Origin: Caballeronia choica
Lineage (GTDB): Bacteria; Pseudomonadota; Gammaproteobacteria; Burkholderiales; Burkholderiaceae
Reading direction: 5' to 3'
Assembly (NCBI RefSeq): GCF_001544535.1
Contig: NZ_FCON02000076.1
Coordinates: forward strand, 1-38,384
DNA length: 38,384 nt
How positions within the stretch are numbered: the first letter of the stretch is position 1; every line of letters begins with the position of its first letter. The translations under genes were made by a program, and so were the position numbers. Under the pieces are notes generated by a model that had not been told where the DNA came from, did not search any database, and was given only the letters and a program-made list of their open reading frames with translations. Shown one piece after another: positions 28,289 through 36,957 of the stretch.

Positions 28289-29445
28289 GCGCGTTCGTTC
28301 CCGGTCCGCGGCTTCAGGTCGCGGCGACTTCGAGCGGCCCGCTCGATGGCTTGCGCTTTGCCGTGAAGGACCTGATCGATGTCGAGGGCGTCGTCACGGG
28401 GGGTGGCAATCCCGACTGGCTCGCCACGCACGAGAAAGCCGCGCGACACGCGCCGAGCGTCGCGGCGTTGCTCGCGGCGGGCGCGTCGGTCGATGGCAAG
28501 ACGATCACCGATGAGCTTGCCTATAGCCTCGAAGGCGTCAATGTCCACTACGGCACGCCGGTCAATGCCCGCTGGCCGCATGCGCTGCCGGGCGGATCGT
28601 CGAGCGGATCGGCGAGCGCCGTCGCAAGCGGTGAGGTCGACTTCTCGCTCGGCACCGATACCGGTGGCTCGGTGCGCGTGCCCGCCGCGTTCTGCGGACT
28701 GTGGGGCATCCGCCCGACGCACGATGCCGTATCGCCGGAAGGCGTGCTGCCGTTCGCGCCGTGCTTCGACACCGTGGGCTGGTTCACGCGCACGGGCGAA
28801 CTGCTCGCGCGCGTGGCGGACGTGTTCCTCGCGGGTACGGAAGCGGCCGATGTGCCCGGCCATCTGACGCGCTGCGCGGAGGCATTCGCCGCGCGCGCGG
28901 CAAGCGAGCCCGACGATGCCGCGCAGTTGCTCACGCTTGCCGCCAGCGCGGGCGCCAGCGATGAAGCCAGCGTATTCGCGGGCGACGAGGCGCTTTGGCT
29001 GCATTGCTACCAGCAGCTCCAGGACGACGCGATCCGTACTTCGCTCGGCGCGTGGATCGACGCGACGTCGCCGCGTTTCGGGCCTGCGATCGCGTCGCGC
29101 TTTGCGCGGCTCAAAGGGCTCGACGACAGCGAAGTCGCGCGATGCCGCGAACTGCGCGCAACGCTCGCACGACATATCGATGCACTGGTCGGCAACAGCG
29201 TGATCGTGCAGCCGACCACACCGCTTGCGCTGATCGAAAAGGACGCCTCCGATGCACGCATCGGTGCGTTCTACCGCGATGCATTGACGATGAATTCGAT
29301 CGCGGCGCTGGCCGGCTTGCCGCAAGTGACCGTGCCGCTGGCCGACGGACGCGATCGTCCGCTGGCGCTGTCTTTCATCGGACCGCGCGGAAGCGACCGC
29401 GCATTGATCGCGCTTGCACGCAACCTGTTTCCATCCATCGAGTAG
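28285..29445 (+). CDS. Amidase signature enzyme, AMI1-like
   Basis: A 386-residue amidase with a complete Ser-cisSer-Lys triad: K28 (LRFAVKDLIDVEG), S105 (PGGSSSGSA) and S129 (GTDTGGSVRVPA). Sequence and spacing resemble plant AMI1 (K36/S113/S137, indole-3-acetamide hydrolase), including NPDW near residue 42 and HYGTPVN near 88. It hydrolyses a primary amide or carbamoyl group to acid plus ammonia. In this operon it probably works on a ureide or amide intermediate; indole-3-acetamide is possible but the setting does not point to it. It is coupled to the isochorismatase-like gene by a 4-base overlap and is 11 bp from the AtzG-like gene. Confidence 0.87.
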   Translation: MSAFVPGPRLQVAATSSGPLDGLRFAVKDLIDVEGVVTGGGNPDWLATHEKAARHAPSVAALLAAGASVDGKTITDELAYSLEGVNVHYGTPVNARWPHALPGGSSSGSASAVASGEVDFSLGTDTGGSVRVPAAFCGLWGIRPTHDAVSPEGVLPFAPCFDTVGWFTRTGELLARVADVFLAGTEAADVPGHLTRCAEAFAARAASEPDDAAQLLTLAASAGASDEASVFAGDEALWLHCYQQLQDDAIRTSLGAWIDATSPRFGPAIASRFARLKGLDDSEVARCRELRATLARHIDALVGNSVIVQPTTPLALIEKDASDARIGAFYRDALTMNSIAALAGLPQVTVPLADGRDRPLALSFIGPRGSDRALIALARNLFPSIE

Positions 29446-29456
29446 AGGTCCCGCCC

Positions 29457-29663
29457 ATGTCCGACCATGATTCGCAGGCACCCGACCGCGCGTCGGTTTC
29501 CGCGTATGTCGATGCCGCGCTCGCGCTTCACTTTCCCGCGCTCTCCGAAGCGGCGGCCGCACGCGTGCACGAGCAGTTCGCGCGTATCGCGATGCTGGCG
29601 GCGCCAGTGCTCGCAATGCCGCTCAGCGCCGACGACGAACCCGCGCCGGTGTATCGGCCATGA
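29457..29663 (+). CDS. AtzG/HpxX-like small subunit (DUF4089)
   Basis: A 68-residue acidic, helical protein: SVSAYVDAALALHFPALSEAAAARVHEQFARIAMLAAPVLAMPL. I recognise the DUF4089 pattern of AtzG/HpxX, the small GatC-like partner that is needed for a soluble AtzE-type amidohydrolase. Its stop overlaps the AtzE-like start by 4 bases, as expected for a fixed-ratio heterocomplex. The ATG at 29457 has GAGGT upstream. Confidence 0.85.
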   Translation: MSDHDSQAPDRASVSAYVDAALALHFPALSEAAAARVHEQFARIAMLAAPVLAMPLSADDEPAPVYRP

Positions 29664-31081
29664 CGGGCGCACGCTTTCCTCTCGATGCGCTCGGCATCGC
29701 GCGAGGCTTTGCACGCGGCGATTTCACGGCGTGCGAAGTGGTCGAGGAGACCTTCAGCGGCATCGAGTCCGGCGACCGTCATGTGAACGCGTTCACGGCC
29801 CTCACGGTGCAACGAGCCTTCGACGATGCGGCGCAACTCGATGCCCGGCGTGCAGGCGGCGAGTCCTTGCCGCCGCTCGCCGGGGTTCCGTTCGCGGCGA
29901 AGAACCTGTTCGACATTGCCGGCATCACGACGATCGCGGGGTCGCGCGTGCTCGCCGGCAATCCGCCCGCGACCTCGGATGCAACGCTCGTGCGCCGCAT
30001 GCGGGAGCAGGGCGCGATCGTGGTCGGCGCGCTCAACATGGACGAGTTCGCCTACGGGTTCACGACCGAGAATCACCACGCGGGGCCGTGCCGCAATCCG
30101 CATGATTTGTCGCGCACCTCGGGCGGATCGTCGGGCGGAAGCGCCGCTGCCGTCGCGGCGGGTTTCGTGCCGCTGACGCTCGGCACCGATACGAACGGCT
30201 CGGTACGCGTGCCTGCATCGTTGTGCGGCGTGTTCGGCGTCAAGCCGACTTATGGACGCCTGTCGCGGCACGGCACGTTTCCGTTTGTCGCGAGCATCGA
30301 TCACATGGGTGCGTTCGCGCGCAACATCGACGACCTCGCCGCCACCTACGATGCGTTGCAATACATCGATCCGAACGATCCCGCGTGTTCGGCGCGCGCG
30401 ATCGAACCGGTCGGCGCGATGACTTCCAGGCGTGCGCTGCGGGTCGCGCGACTCGGCGGTTACTTCGACGATCATGCAGGCGACGATGCGCGCGAAGCCT
30501 CGCTTGCGGCGGCGCGCGCGCTTGGCGCGGATGACACCGTCGATTATCCGGACGCGGCGGCCGCGCGTGGCGCGGCGTTTCTGATCAGCGCGGCGGAAGG
30601 CGGCCAGTTGCATCTGCCGACCTTGGGCACGCGCTATGACGAGCACGAGCCGTTGTCGCGTGATCGCCTGATCGCAGGCGCGCTGGCGCCGGCCGCGTGG
30701 GTGCTGCACGCGCAGCGCGTGCGGGCCGTCGTGCGAAAGCGCGTGCTGGAATTGTTCGCGCGCTACGACGTGTTGATCGCGCCCGCGACGCCCGTCGTCG
30801 CGCCCCGCATCGGCGATGAATTCATGGACGTCAATGGTCAGCGTCTCGCGGTGCGTCCGAACCTTGGGCTGTTGACGCAGCCGGTGTCGTGCATCGGATT
30901 GCCGGTCGTGGCGGTGCCGATGCGTTCGGCGTCGGGATTGCCGATCGCGGTGCAAGTGATTGCGCCGCCGTGGCGCGAAGACCTTGCGTTCGATGCGGCT
31001 CGGCGTCTTGAAGAGGCGCAGCTTGCCTGGTGTGCGCCGCCGCCGGCGTTGTTGCCGGTCGCCTCAGGAGGCGCGCAATGA
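29660..31081 (+). CDS. AtzE/HpxY-like amidohydrolase
   Basis: A 473-residue amidase-signature enzyme. The triad is K81 ([12 protein letters not shown]), S157 ([11 protein letters not shown]) and S181 ([13 protein letters not shown]). It belongs with AtzE (1-carboxybiuret hydrolase of cyanuric acid breakdown) and HpxY of purine/oxalurate loci. It pairs with the AtzG-like subunit encoded just upstream and overlaps the AtzH-like gene. Cyanuric acid hydrolase (AtzD) and allophanate hydrolase (AtzF) are not in the window, so 1-carboxybiuret cannot be assumed as substrate. It resembles a GatA-type subunit but lacks a GatB partner here. Confidence 0.88.
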   Translation: MTGARFPLDALGIARGFARGDFTACEVVEETFSGIESGDRHVNAFTALTVQRAFDDAAQLDARRAGGESLPPLAGVPFAAKNLFDIAGITTIAGSRVLAGNPPATSDATLVRRMREQGAIVVGALNMDEFAYGFTTENHHAGPCRNPHDLSRTSGGSSGGSAAAVAAGFVPLTLGTDTNGSVRVPASLCGVFGVKPTYGRLSRHGTFPFVASIDHMGAFARNIDDLAATYDALQYIDPNDPACSARAIEPVGAMTSRRALRVARLGGYFDDHAGDDAREASLAAARALGADDTVDYPDAAAARGAAFLISAAEGGQLHLPTLGTRYDEHEPLSRDRLIAGALAPAAWVLHAQRVRAVVRKRVLELFARYDVLIAPATPVVAPRIGDEFMDVNGQRLAVRPNLGLLTQPVSCIGLPVVAVPMRSASGLPIAVQVIAPPWREDLAFDAARRLEEAQLAWCAPPPALLPVASGGAQ

Positions 31082-31452
31082 ACGATATCGATCGTCCTGA
31101 AGTGCTTGCGGAGGTGAACGCGGCATTCGATGCCTACGAACGCGCGCTCGTGAGTAATGACGTCGCTACGCTTGACCGCTTGTTTTTCGATTCACCGCAT
31201 ACGCTGCGGTATGGCGCGACGGAGAACCTCTACGGCTATGAGGCGATTCGCGCGTTTCGCGCCGCGCGGCCGGGTAGCGGGCTGGCGCGCACGGTGACGG
31301 CGCGCGTCGTGACGTCTTATGGGGATTCGTTCGCGGTCGCGAATATCGAGTTTCGCCGGGAGGGCGAGCCGCGCATCGGGCGACAGAGCCAGACCTGGAT
31401 GAAGACCCCGGAGGGGTGGCGCGTCGTCTGCGCCCATGTGAGCTGGATGTAG
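31078..31452 (+). CDS. AtzH/HpxZ-like NTF2-fold protein (DUF3225)
   Basis: A 124-residue SnoaL/NTF2-like protein with [51 protein letters not shown] and [21 protein letters not shown], the hallmark of DUF3225/HpxZ. AtzH has been described as an amidohydrolase with a decarboxylating or isomerase-like helper role near AtzE. CAGGAGG precedes the ATG, which overlaps the AtzE-like stop by 4 bases. It is the last gene of the operon and is followed by a strong stem-loop. Confidence 0.87.
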   Translation: MNDIDRPEVLAEVNAAFDAYERALVSNDVATLDRLFFDSPHTLRYGATENLYGYEAIRAFRAARPGSGLARTVTARVVTSYGDSFAVANIEFRREGEPRIGRQSQTWMKTPEGWRVVCAHVSWM

Positions 31453-31460
31453 GGCGCGCG

Positions 31461-31506
31461 GGCGCTTTGGGTGGCGGTGGTGCAAAGACCCGCCACCCAA
31501 AGCGCC
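31461..31506. terminator. Perfect 16-bp inverted repeat, bidirectional terminator
   Basis: GGCGCTTTGGGTGGCG (31461-31476) and CGCCACCCAAAGCGCC (31491-31506) are exact reverse complements around a 14-base loop, in the 63-bp gap between the convergent AtzH-like gene and oxalate antiporter gene. The right arm merges into the recurring AAGCGCCAGCG motif. It very likely ends transcription from both sides. Confidence 0.75.
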
Positions 31507-31515
31507 AGCGACCTG

Positions 31516-32832
31516 CTACCTCACCTCCGCCGGAACCTCGACGAAGCGCGCGCTCTCATACGCGATGGCCGTATCGTTGATCCAGCGCTTTCTCATCGGC
31601 GCGAGGATGAACTTGGCCGACACCGCCGCCGCGATCGAGATGACCGCCGCGCAGATGAAGACCGCATTCCACCCGCCCACCGCCGATAGCACCGATGCAA
31701 CCGGCACCAGCATCGACGCCGTGCCTTTCGCGGTGTACAACGTTCCCGCGTTGGCGGCGGCGTACTTGCTGCCGAACGTATCCGCGCAGGTCGCGGGGAA
31801 GATCGAGAAGATCTCGCCCCAGCACAGGAAGATCATCGCGGCGAAGAACATGAAGAGATACGGGTTATGCCCGAACCACATCAGCCCGAGCAGTGCCGCG
31901 CCTTCGCCGAGGAAGATTACGAACATCGTGTTCTCGCGGCCGAAGCGGTCGGAGAGGAAACCGCACAAGGGGCGCGTGAAGCCGTTGCAGAGATTGTCGA
32001 TCGAGAGCGTCATCGTGAGGAGCGGCAAGGTCACGCTGAGCACGCTGACCGGCAGGTTCGCAAAGCCGAACTCCTTGGCGATCGGACCGAGCTGCGCCGT
32101 CGCGATGATGCCGCCCGCCGCGACGAACACGAACATCAGGTAGATCACCCAGAAGAGCGGCGCACGCACCATCTGGTTCGTCGTGTAGTCGATCTTCGAT
32201 GCCGCGAGGCGCTTCGGGATCACGATGTTCGCGGGCGGCGCCGGCCGCACGAGAAAGAGCGCGAGCGCGAAGATGCAGGCGCCCTGGAAGATGCCGAAGA
32301 ACATGAACGTGTGCTCGTAGCCCGAGCTCTGGATCATGTTCGCGATCGGAATCACCGTGACCGCCGCACCCGCGCCGAAGCCCGCCGCGGTCAGGCCCGC
32401 CGCGAGACCGCGCTTGTCCGGGAACCACTTGAGCGCGTTGCCCACGCAGGTGCCGTACACGCACCCCGCGCCGATGCCCGCAACCACGGCGCCGACATAA
32501 AGATGCATGAGGCTGGTCGCGTGCGCGTCGATGACCCAGCCGAGCGCAGCGCAAAGCGAGCCGCCGATCACGACCGGACGCGGCCCGAACTTGTCGACGA
32601 GCCAGCCTTCGATCGGCACGAGCCACGTCTCGGTAACGATGAAGATGGTGAACGCGGTCTGGATCGCGGCCTGCCCCCAGTGATTCTTCGCATCCATCGG
32701 AACCACGAAAAGCGTCCATGCGTACTGCAGGTTCGCGACGAGGCCCATGCAGATGATGCCGATCGCGAGCTGGGCCCATCGGTTGTGGCTTTTCCCCATG
32801 CGTAGGGGGGCAGGGGTGAAGGTGTTTGCCAT
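31516..32832 (-). CDS. oxlT: MFS oxalate/formate antiporter
   Basis: A 438-residue major-facilitator protein with about 12 membrane segments. The loop between segments 2 and 3 reads GWLVDKFGPRPVVIGG. The lysine in GTLYTAKGTASMLVPVAS sits where I remember the oxalate-binding Lys of OxlT. It exchanges oxalate for formate across the inner membrane. In this locus formyl-CoA transferase and oxalyl-CoA decarboxylase consume the oxalate inside. AGGAGA precedes the ATG at 32832. It is the last gene of the leftward frc-PAS-oxlT run. The symbol is by family; the true substrate could be another dicarboxylate. Confidence 0.88.
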   Translation of the reverse strand: MANTFTPAPLRMGKSHNRWAQLAIGIICMGLVANLQYAWTLFVVPMDAKNHWGQAAIQTAFTIFIVTETWLVPIEGWLVDKFGPRPVVIGGSLCAALGWVIDAHATSLMHLYVGAVVAGIGAGCVYGTCVGNALKWFPDKRGLAAGLTAAGFGAGAAVTVIPIANMIQSSGYEHTFMFFGIFQGACIFALALFLVRPAPPANIVIPKRLAASKIDYTTNQMVRAPLFWVIYLMFVFVAAGGIIATAQLGPIAKEFGFANLPVSVLSVTLPLLTMTLSIDNLCNGFTRPLCGFLSDRFGRENTMFVIFLGEGAALLGLMWFGHNPYLFMFFAAMIFLCWGEIFSIFPATCADTFGSKYAAANAGTLYTAKGTASMLVPVASVLSAVGGWNAVFICAAVISIAAAVSAKFILAPMRKRWINDTAIAYESARFVEVPAEVR

Positions 32833-32972
32833 GTCTGTACGTCTCCTGATATGTGGCGCTCGGTCGGCGCTTTCAATGCAATTGAGGTGTGCTCTGTGCG
32901 GCGGTCCTCGAGGTTCTTGTTGTCGGAGCGTGGATGGGTCATGCGTCGTGCGTCATGGGTCATGCAGCGGCA

Positions 32973-33419
32973 TCAGGTCTGCGTCTTCGCCTCCAGTTCG
33001 GCAATGCGCTTGCGCAGTTCGCGCTCTTCCTGGAAGCGGACCGTTTCATCGCGGATCACCGCGACGATGCCGCTCACCGCGTTGTCGGCCGAATGCAGCA
33101 GCGCGACGGTGAACGCGATCGACATCGAGCGCCCCGCCTTGTCGATGGCGGGCACGCGCAGCACGTCGTGGCCGTAGCGCGTCTGGCCGGTCGCCATGGT
33201 TTTTTCGTAGCCGGCCCAGTGCCGTCCGCGCAGGCGTTCGGGAATGATGATGTCGAGCGACTGGCCGAGCGCCTCTTCCTGCGTGAAGCCGAACATGCGC
33301 TCGGCGGCCGGGTTCCACAGGATGATCGCGCCGCTCGCATCCGAGATCACGATCGCGTCGCCGATGGCGTCGATCAACTGGTCGGCATCGATGGCGTTAT
33401 GCAAGGCGTTGCTGTTCAT
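32973..33419 (-). CDS. Stand-alone PAS domain protein
   Basis: A 148-residue protein made of one PAS domain (about residues 12-125): LIDAIGDAIVISDASGAIILWNPAAERMFGFTQEEALGQSLDIIIPERLRGRHWAGYEKTM, then a C-terminal helix (RFQEERELRKRIAELEAK) with coiled-coil character. No kinase, cyclase or DNA-binding output domain is fused. It lies between frc and the antiporter gene, same strand, 100 and 140 bp away, so cotranscription is plausible. A sensory or scaffold role in oxalate metabolism is inference. The ATG at 33419 lacks a good ribosome site. Confidence 0.85.
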   Translation of the reverse strand: MNSNALHNAIDADQLIDAIGDAIVISDASGAIILWNPAAERMFGFTQEEALGQSLDIIIPERLRGRHWAGYEKTMATGQTRYGHDVLRVPAIDKAGRSMSIAFTVALLHSADNAVSGIVAVIRDETVRFQEERELRKRIAELEAKTQT

Positions 33420-33519
33420 ATATCGGGACCGCCGTTATTGTGTGCTGCAAGGTCGAACGAGTGCGCCGCGCCGTCGGGACGAACGCGCGAGCGTCCGTCC
33501 CCGCCACGCACTCCTTCCG

Positions 33520-34770
33520 TCAGACAGCCTGGAGTTCGCGCAGGCGCACGATGTCCTCGCGACTATAACCGAGGCCTTCGAGCACTTCCTCGGTATGCTC
33601 GCCGAGCAGCGGCGATGCGGTCACTTCCGGCTTCATGTCGGAGAACTTGATCGGGCTGCCGACCGTCAGGTACGTACCGCGTTCCTTGTGCGGCACTTCG
33701 GTGATCGTACCGCTCGCGCGCAGCGACGGATCGTTGGCGATCTCCTTCATGCTCAGCACCGGCGAACAGGGGATGTCGAACTTGCGCAGGATATCGACCG
33801 CTTCGAACTTCGTCTTGTCGGCGAGCCATCCTTCGATGGTGTTGAAGATCTCGAAGATGTGCGGCTGGCGTGCTTGCGCCGTGGCGTAGTGCGGGTCCTC
33901 GATCCATTCCGGCTTGCCGAGCGCGCGGCAGATCGGCGCCCATGCGTGGCCCTGGATCGTGAAGTAGATATACGCGTTCGGGTCCGTTTCCCAGCCCTTG
34001 CACTTGAGCACCCAGCCCGGCTGGCCGCCGCCGCCGGCATTGCCGCCGCGCGGCACGACGTCGCTGAACTCGCCGTGCGGATACTGCGGATACTCTTCGA
34101 GGAAGCCGAGGCGGTCGAGCCGCTGCTGGTCGCGCAACTTCACGCGGCACAGGTTCAGCACGCTGTCCTGCATCGATACGGCGACCTTCTGTCCCCGGCC
34201 GGTCTTCTGGCGGCCCATCAGCGCCGTGAGAATGCCGATCGCGAGGTGCATGCCGGTGTTGCTGTCGCCGAGCGCGGCCGCGCTCACGGTCGGCGGGCCG
34301 TCCCAGAAACCCGTCGTCGATGCGGCGCCGCCCGCGCACTGCGCAACGTTCTCGTAGACCTTCAGGTCGTCATAGTGGTGGCCGTCGCTGAAGCCCTTCA
34401 CCGACGCGACGATCATCTTCGGATTCAGCTCCCTGATCGTTTCCCACGTGAAGCCCATGCGGTCGAGCGCGCCGGGACCGAAGTTCTCGACCAGCACGTC
34501 CGATTCCTTGATCAGCTTCTTGAGCACTTCCTTGCCTTCGGGCTGCTTGGTGTCCAGCGTGAGCGACTTCTTGTTGCTGTTGAGCATGGTGAAGTAGAGC
34601 GCGTCGACATCCGGGATGTCGCGCAACTGGGTGCGCGTCACGTCGCCGGAGCCGGGCCGCTCGACCTTGATCACATCGGCGCCGAACCACGCGAGCAACT
34701 GCGTGCAGGCCGGACCCGCTTGAACGTGGGTGAAATCGATGATCTTGATGCCTTCCAGCGGCTTCGTCAT
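33520..34770 (-). CDS. frc: Formyl-CoA:oxalate CoA-transferase
   Basis: A 416-residue class III CoA-transferase that moves CoA from formyl-CoA to oxalate, making oxalyl-CoA. Q17 ([13 protein letters not shown]), the catalytic D169 ([15 protein letters not shown]) and the glycine loop [10 protein letters not shown] match Oxalobacter Frc by residue number and sequence. The protein is full length. It diverges from oxc, with 280 bp between the two starts and two mirrored candidate operators. Its product is the substrate of Oxc. CAGGAGACAGAAGCC precedes the ATG. Confidence 0.95.
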   Translation of the reverse strand: MTKPLEGIKIIDFTHVQAGPACTQLLAWFGADVIKVERPGSGDVTRTQLRDIPDVDALYFTMLNSNKKSLTLDTKQPEGKEVLKKLIKESDVLVENFGPGALDRMGFTWETIRELNPKMIVASVKGFSDGHHYDDLKVYENVAQCAGGAASTTGFWDGPPTVSAAALGDSNTGMHLAIGILTALMGRQKTGRGQKVAVSMQDSVLNLCRVKLRDQQRLDRLGFLEEYPQYPHGEFSDVVPRGGNAGGGGQPGWVLKCKGWETDPNAYIYFTIQGHAWAPICRALGKPEWIEDPHYATAQARQPHIFEIFNTIEGWLADKTKFEAVDILRKFDIPCSPVLSMKEIANDPSLRASGTITEVPHKERGTYLTVGSPIKFSDMKPEVTASPLLGEHTEEVLEGLGYSREDIVRLRELQAV

Positions 34771-34871
34771 GGCTTCTGTCTCCTGACAGCTTTGGTTGAA
34801 CGGGACTTTCTCAAACTGGACCGGACGCCCTCTGCGGTCCCCGACATCGGGCGCGGTGAATTTCTCTTACG

Positions 34872-34891
34872 CTCGTGTGATATACAATATT
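34872..34891 (-). promoter_or_regulatory. Candidate operator at the frc promoter
   Basis: CTCGTGTGATATACAATATT. Its reverse complement occurs with one change at 35001-35020 beside oxc, so each divergent gene has one copy in the same orientation relative to itself. It overlaps the likely -10/start region of frc (a TTGATT lies upstream on the minus strand). It contains ATA-CAA-TAT, a short palindrome reminiscent of GntR-type sites. Confidence 0.6.
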
Positions 34892-35000
34892 CCATACACG
34901 AGATTCAAATAATCAACGTTAACCCGATCAGGGTTTCCCGTAATGCGTCGGAACTCGACAAATCGTGTGACTGTGATAGCTTGATAAATATTGTCTTTGC

Positions 35001-35020
35001 AATACTGTATATCACACGAG
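35001..35020 (+). promoter_or_regulatory. Candidate operator at the oxc promoter
   Basis: AATACTGTATATCACACGAG, matching the frc-side site inverted at 19 of 20 positions. It holds the palindrome ATACTGTAT and lies 30 bases before the oxc start, downstream of a possible -35 TTGATA at 34981-34986. A regulator bound here would block or activate both genes together. No regulator gene is in the window. Confidence 0.6.
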
Positions 35021-35050
35021 ACAACAACACCCGGCCGACAAGGAGACGTC

Positions 35051-36790
35051 ATGGCAGATGTGCTTGAGATTGCACCGCAGGTAGCGCAAGCGGAACACAC
35101 GCAGCAACACACGGACGGGTTTCATCTCGTCATCGATGCGCTGAAACTGAACGACATCGACACCATCTTTGGCCTGGTCGGCATTCCGATCACCGACCTC
35201 GCGCGGCTGGCGCAGGCGGAGGGCATGCGCTTCATCGGCTTCCGGCACGAGCAGCATGCGGGCAACGCGGCCGCCATCGCCGGCTATATGACGAAGAAGC
35301 CGGGCATCTGCCTGACCGTCTCGGCGCCGGGCTTCCTGAACGGCCTCACGGCCCTCGCGAACGCGACGACCAATTGCTTCCCGATGATCCTGATCAGCGG
35401 ATCGAGCGAACGCGAGATCGTCGACCTGCAACAGGGCGACTACGAAGAGATGGACCAGTTGAATGCCGCGAAGCCGTACGCAAAAGCGGCGTTTCGCGTG
35501 CTGCATGCCGAGGACATCGGCATCGGCGTGGCGCGTGCGATTCGCGCGGCCGTCTCGGGCCGCCCCGGTGGCGTGTACCTCGACTTGCCGGCGAAGCTGC
35601 TTGCCCAGACGATCGACGCGGTCAAGGCGCAGCAGTCACTGGTGCGCGTCGTCGACGCGGCGCCTGCGCAGTTCCCCGGGCCCGAATCGGTCAAGCGCGC
35701 GCTCGATGTATTGAAGGGCGCCAAGCGTCCGCTGATCCTGCTCGGCAAGGGCGCGGCCTACGCGCAGGCCGACGCCGAAATCCGCGGGCTGGTCGAAGAG
35801 ACCGGCATCCCGTACCTGCCGATGTCGATGGCGAAGGGCCTGTTGCCGGATACGCATGCGCAGTCGGCGTCGGCGGCGCGCTCGTTCGTGCTGGCCGAGG
35901 CGGATGTCGTCGTGCTGATCGGCGCGCGGCTCAACTGGCTGCTCTCGCACGGCAAGGGCAAGACGTGGGGCGGCCCCAAGAAGTTCATCCAGATCGACAT
36001 CTCGCCGACCGAAATCGACAGCAACGTCGCGATCGCCGCGCCGGTGATCGGCGATATCGGCTCGTGCGTGTCGGCGCTGCTCGGCGGCATCGACGCGAAC
36101 TTTCCGAAGCCGCCCGCCGAATGGGTCAACGCGATCACCGAGCGCAAGAACAAGAACCTCGCGAAGATGGCGGCGACGCTCGACAAGAACCCGTCGCCGA
36201 TGAATTTCCATAGCGCGTTGCGCGCCATTCGCGACGTGCTGAAGGAGCGTCCCGACATCAACGTTGTCAACGAAGGCGCGAACACGCTCGACTACGCGCG
36301 CAGCATCATCGACATGTACCAGCCGCGCAAGCGCTTCGACTCGGGCACCTGGGGCATCATGGGCATCGGCATGGGCTTCGCGATCGGCGCCGCGGTGACG
36401 AGCGGCAAGCAGGTCGTCGCGATCGAAGGCGACAGCGCGTTCGGTTTCAGCGGCATGGAGCTGGAAACGATTTGCCGCTACGAGTTGCCGGTGTGCACGA
36501 TCGTCTTCAACAACAACGGCGTGTATCGCGGCACCGACGTGAATCCGACGGGCGGCAAGGATGTCGCGCCTACCGTGTTCGTCAAGGGCGCGCGTTACGA
36601 CAAGATGATCGAAGCGTTCGGCGGCATCGGCCATCACGTGACGACGCCGGAGGAACTGACGAAGGCATTGCTCGAGGCGATCGCGTCGGGCAAGCCGACG
36701 CTCATCAACGCGGTCATCGATGAAGCGGCGGGCACGGAGAGCGGGCGCTTGACGAACCTGAACCCGCAAAGCGCAGCGATGAAGAAGTGA
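35051..36790 (+). CDS. oxc: Oxalyl-CoA decarboxylase
   Basis: A 579-residue thiamine-diphosphate enzyme that decarboxylates oxalyl-CoA to formyl-CoA. The cofactor-activating Glu is E67 in [17 protein letters not shown]. The ThDP/Mg motif is [21 protein letters not shown]...[10 protein letters not shown]. The central domain ([28 protein letters not shown]) is intact and the length is normal. The ATG at 35051 has AAGGAG 6-7 bases upstream; an upstream in-frame start at 34991 falls within the promoter and is rejected. Formyl-CoA made here feeds Frc, closing the cycle with oxalate import and formate export. Confidence 0.96.
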   Translation: MADVLEIAPQVAQAEHTQQHTDGFHLVIDALKLNDIDTIFGLVGIPITDLARLAQAEGMRFIGFRHEQHAGNAAAIAGYMTKKPGICLTVSAPGFLNGLTALANATTNCFPMILISGSSEREIVDLQQGDYEEMDQLNAAKPYAKAAFRVLHAEDIGIGVARAIRAAVSGRPGGVYLDLPAKLLAQTIDAVKAQQSLVRVVDAAPAQFPGPESVKRALDVLKGAKRPLILLGKGAAYAQADAEIRGLVEETGIPYLPMSMAKGLLPDTHAQSASAARSFVLAEADVVVLIGARLNWLLSHGKGKTWGGPKKFIQIDISPTEIDSNVAIAAPVIGDIGSCVSALLGGIDANFPKPPAEWVNAITERKNKNLAKMAATLDKNPSPMNFHSALRAIRDVLKERPDINVVNEGANTLDYARSIIDMYQPRKRFDSGTWGIMGIGMGFAIGAAVTSGKQVVAIEGDSAFGFSGMELETICRYELPVCTIVFNNNGVYRGTDVNPTGGKDVAPTVFVKGARYDKMIEAFGGIGHHVTTPEELTKALLEAIASGKPTLINAVIDEAAGTESGRLTNLNPQSAAMKK

Positions 36791-36799
36791 TTGGAGAGG

Positions 36800-36819
36800 C
36801 GGGCGCCGATCCGCCCGCG
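36800..36819. terminator. Possible stem-loop after oxc
   Basis: GCGGGC and GCCCGC separated by 8 bases, about 10 bases after the oxc stop. It is a short GC-rich stem without a T-run, so only a tentative terminator. Confidence 0.3.
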
Positions 36820-36957
36820 AGAGACTTGCAAGCTGCTTTGATCGGACCCGGAGCGAGTTGGAGTCGACGGGTCCGGCCGATGCGCTGGCGGGTCCTTCGT
36901 GACCCTGTTGCGCGCGTTTCGACGATGGCACCGAAACGCGCGCTGCGGGCCTGCGTT

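Noticed and set aside
29457-31081. GatCA amidotransferase subunits
   Set aside because: The small and large proteins resemble GatC and GatA in fold, but there is no GatB, and the AtzH/HpxZ-like neighbour points to the AtzGE type.
28285-31452. Cyanuric acid or biuret degradation pathway
   Set aside because: AtzG/E/H-like and isochorismatase-like genes are present, but AtzD and AtzF are absent, so naming the pathway would overreach. Kept as a finding with unknown substrate.
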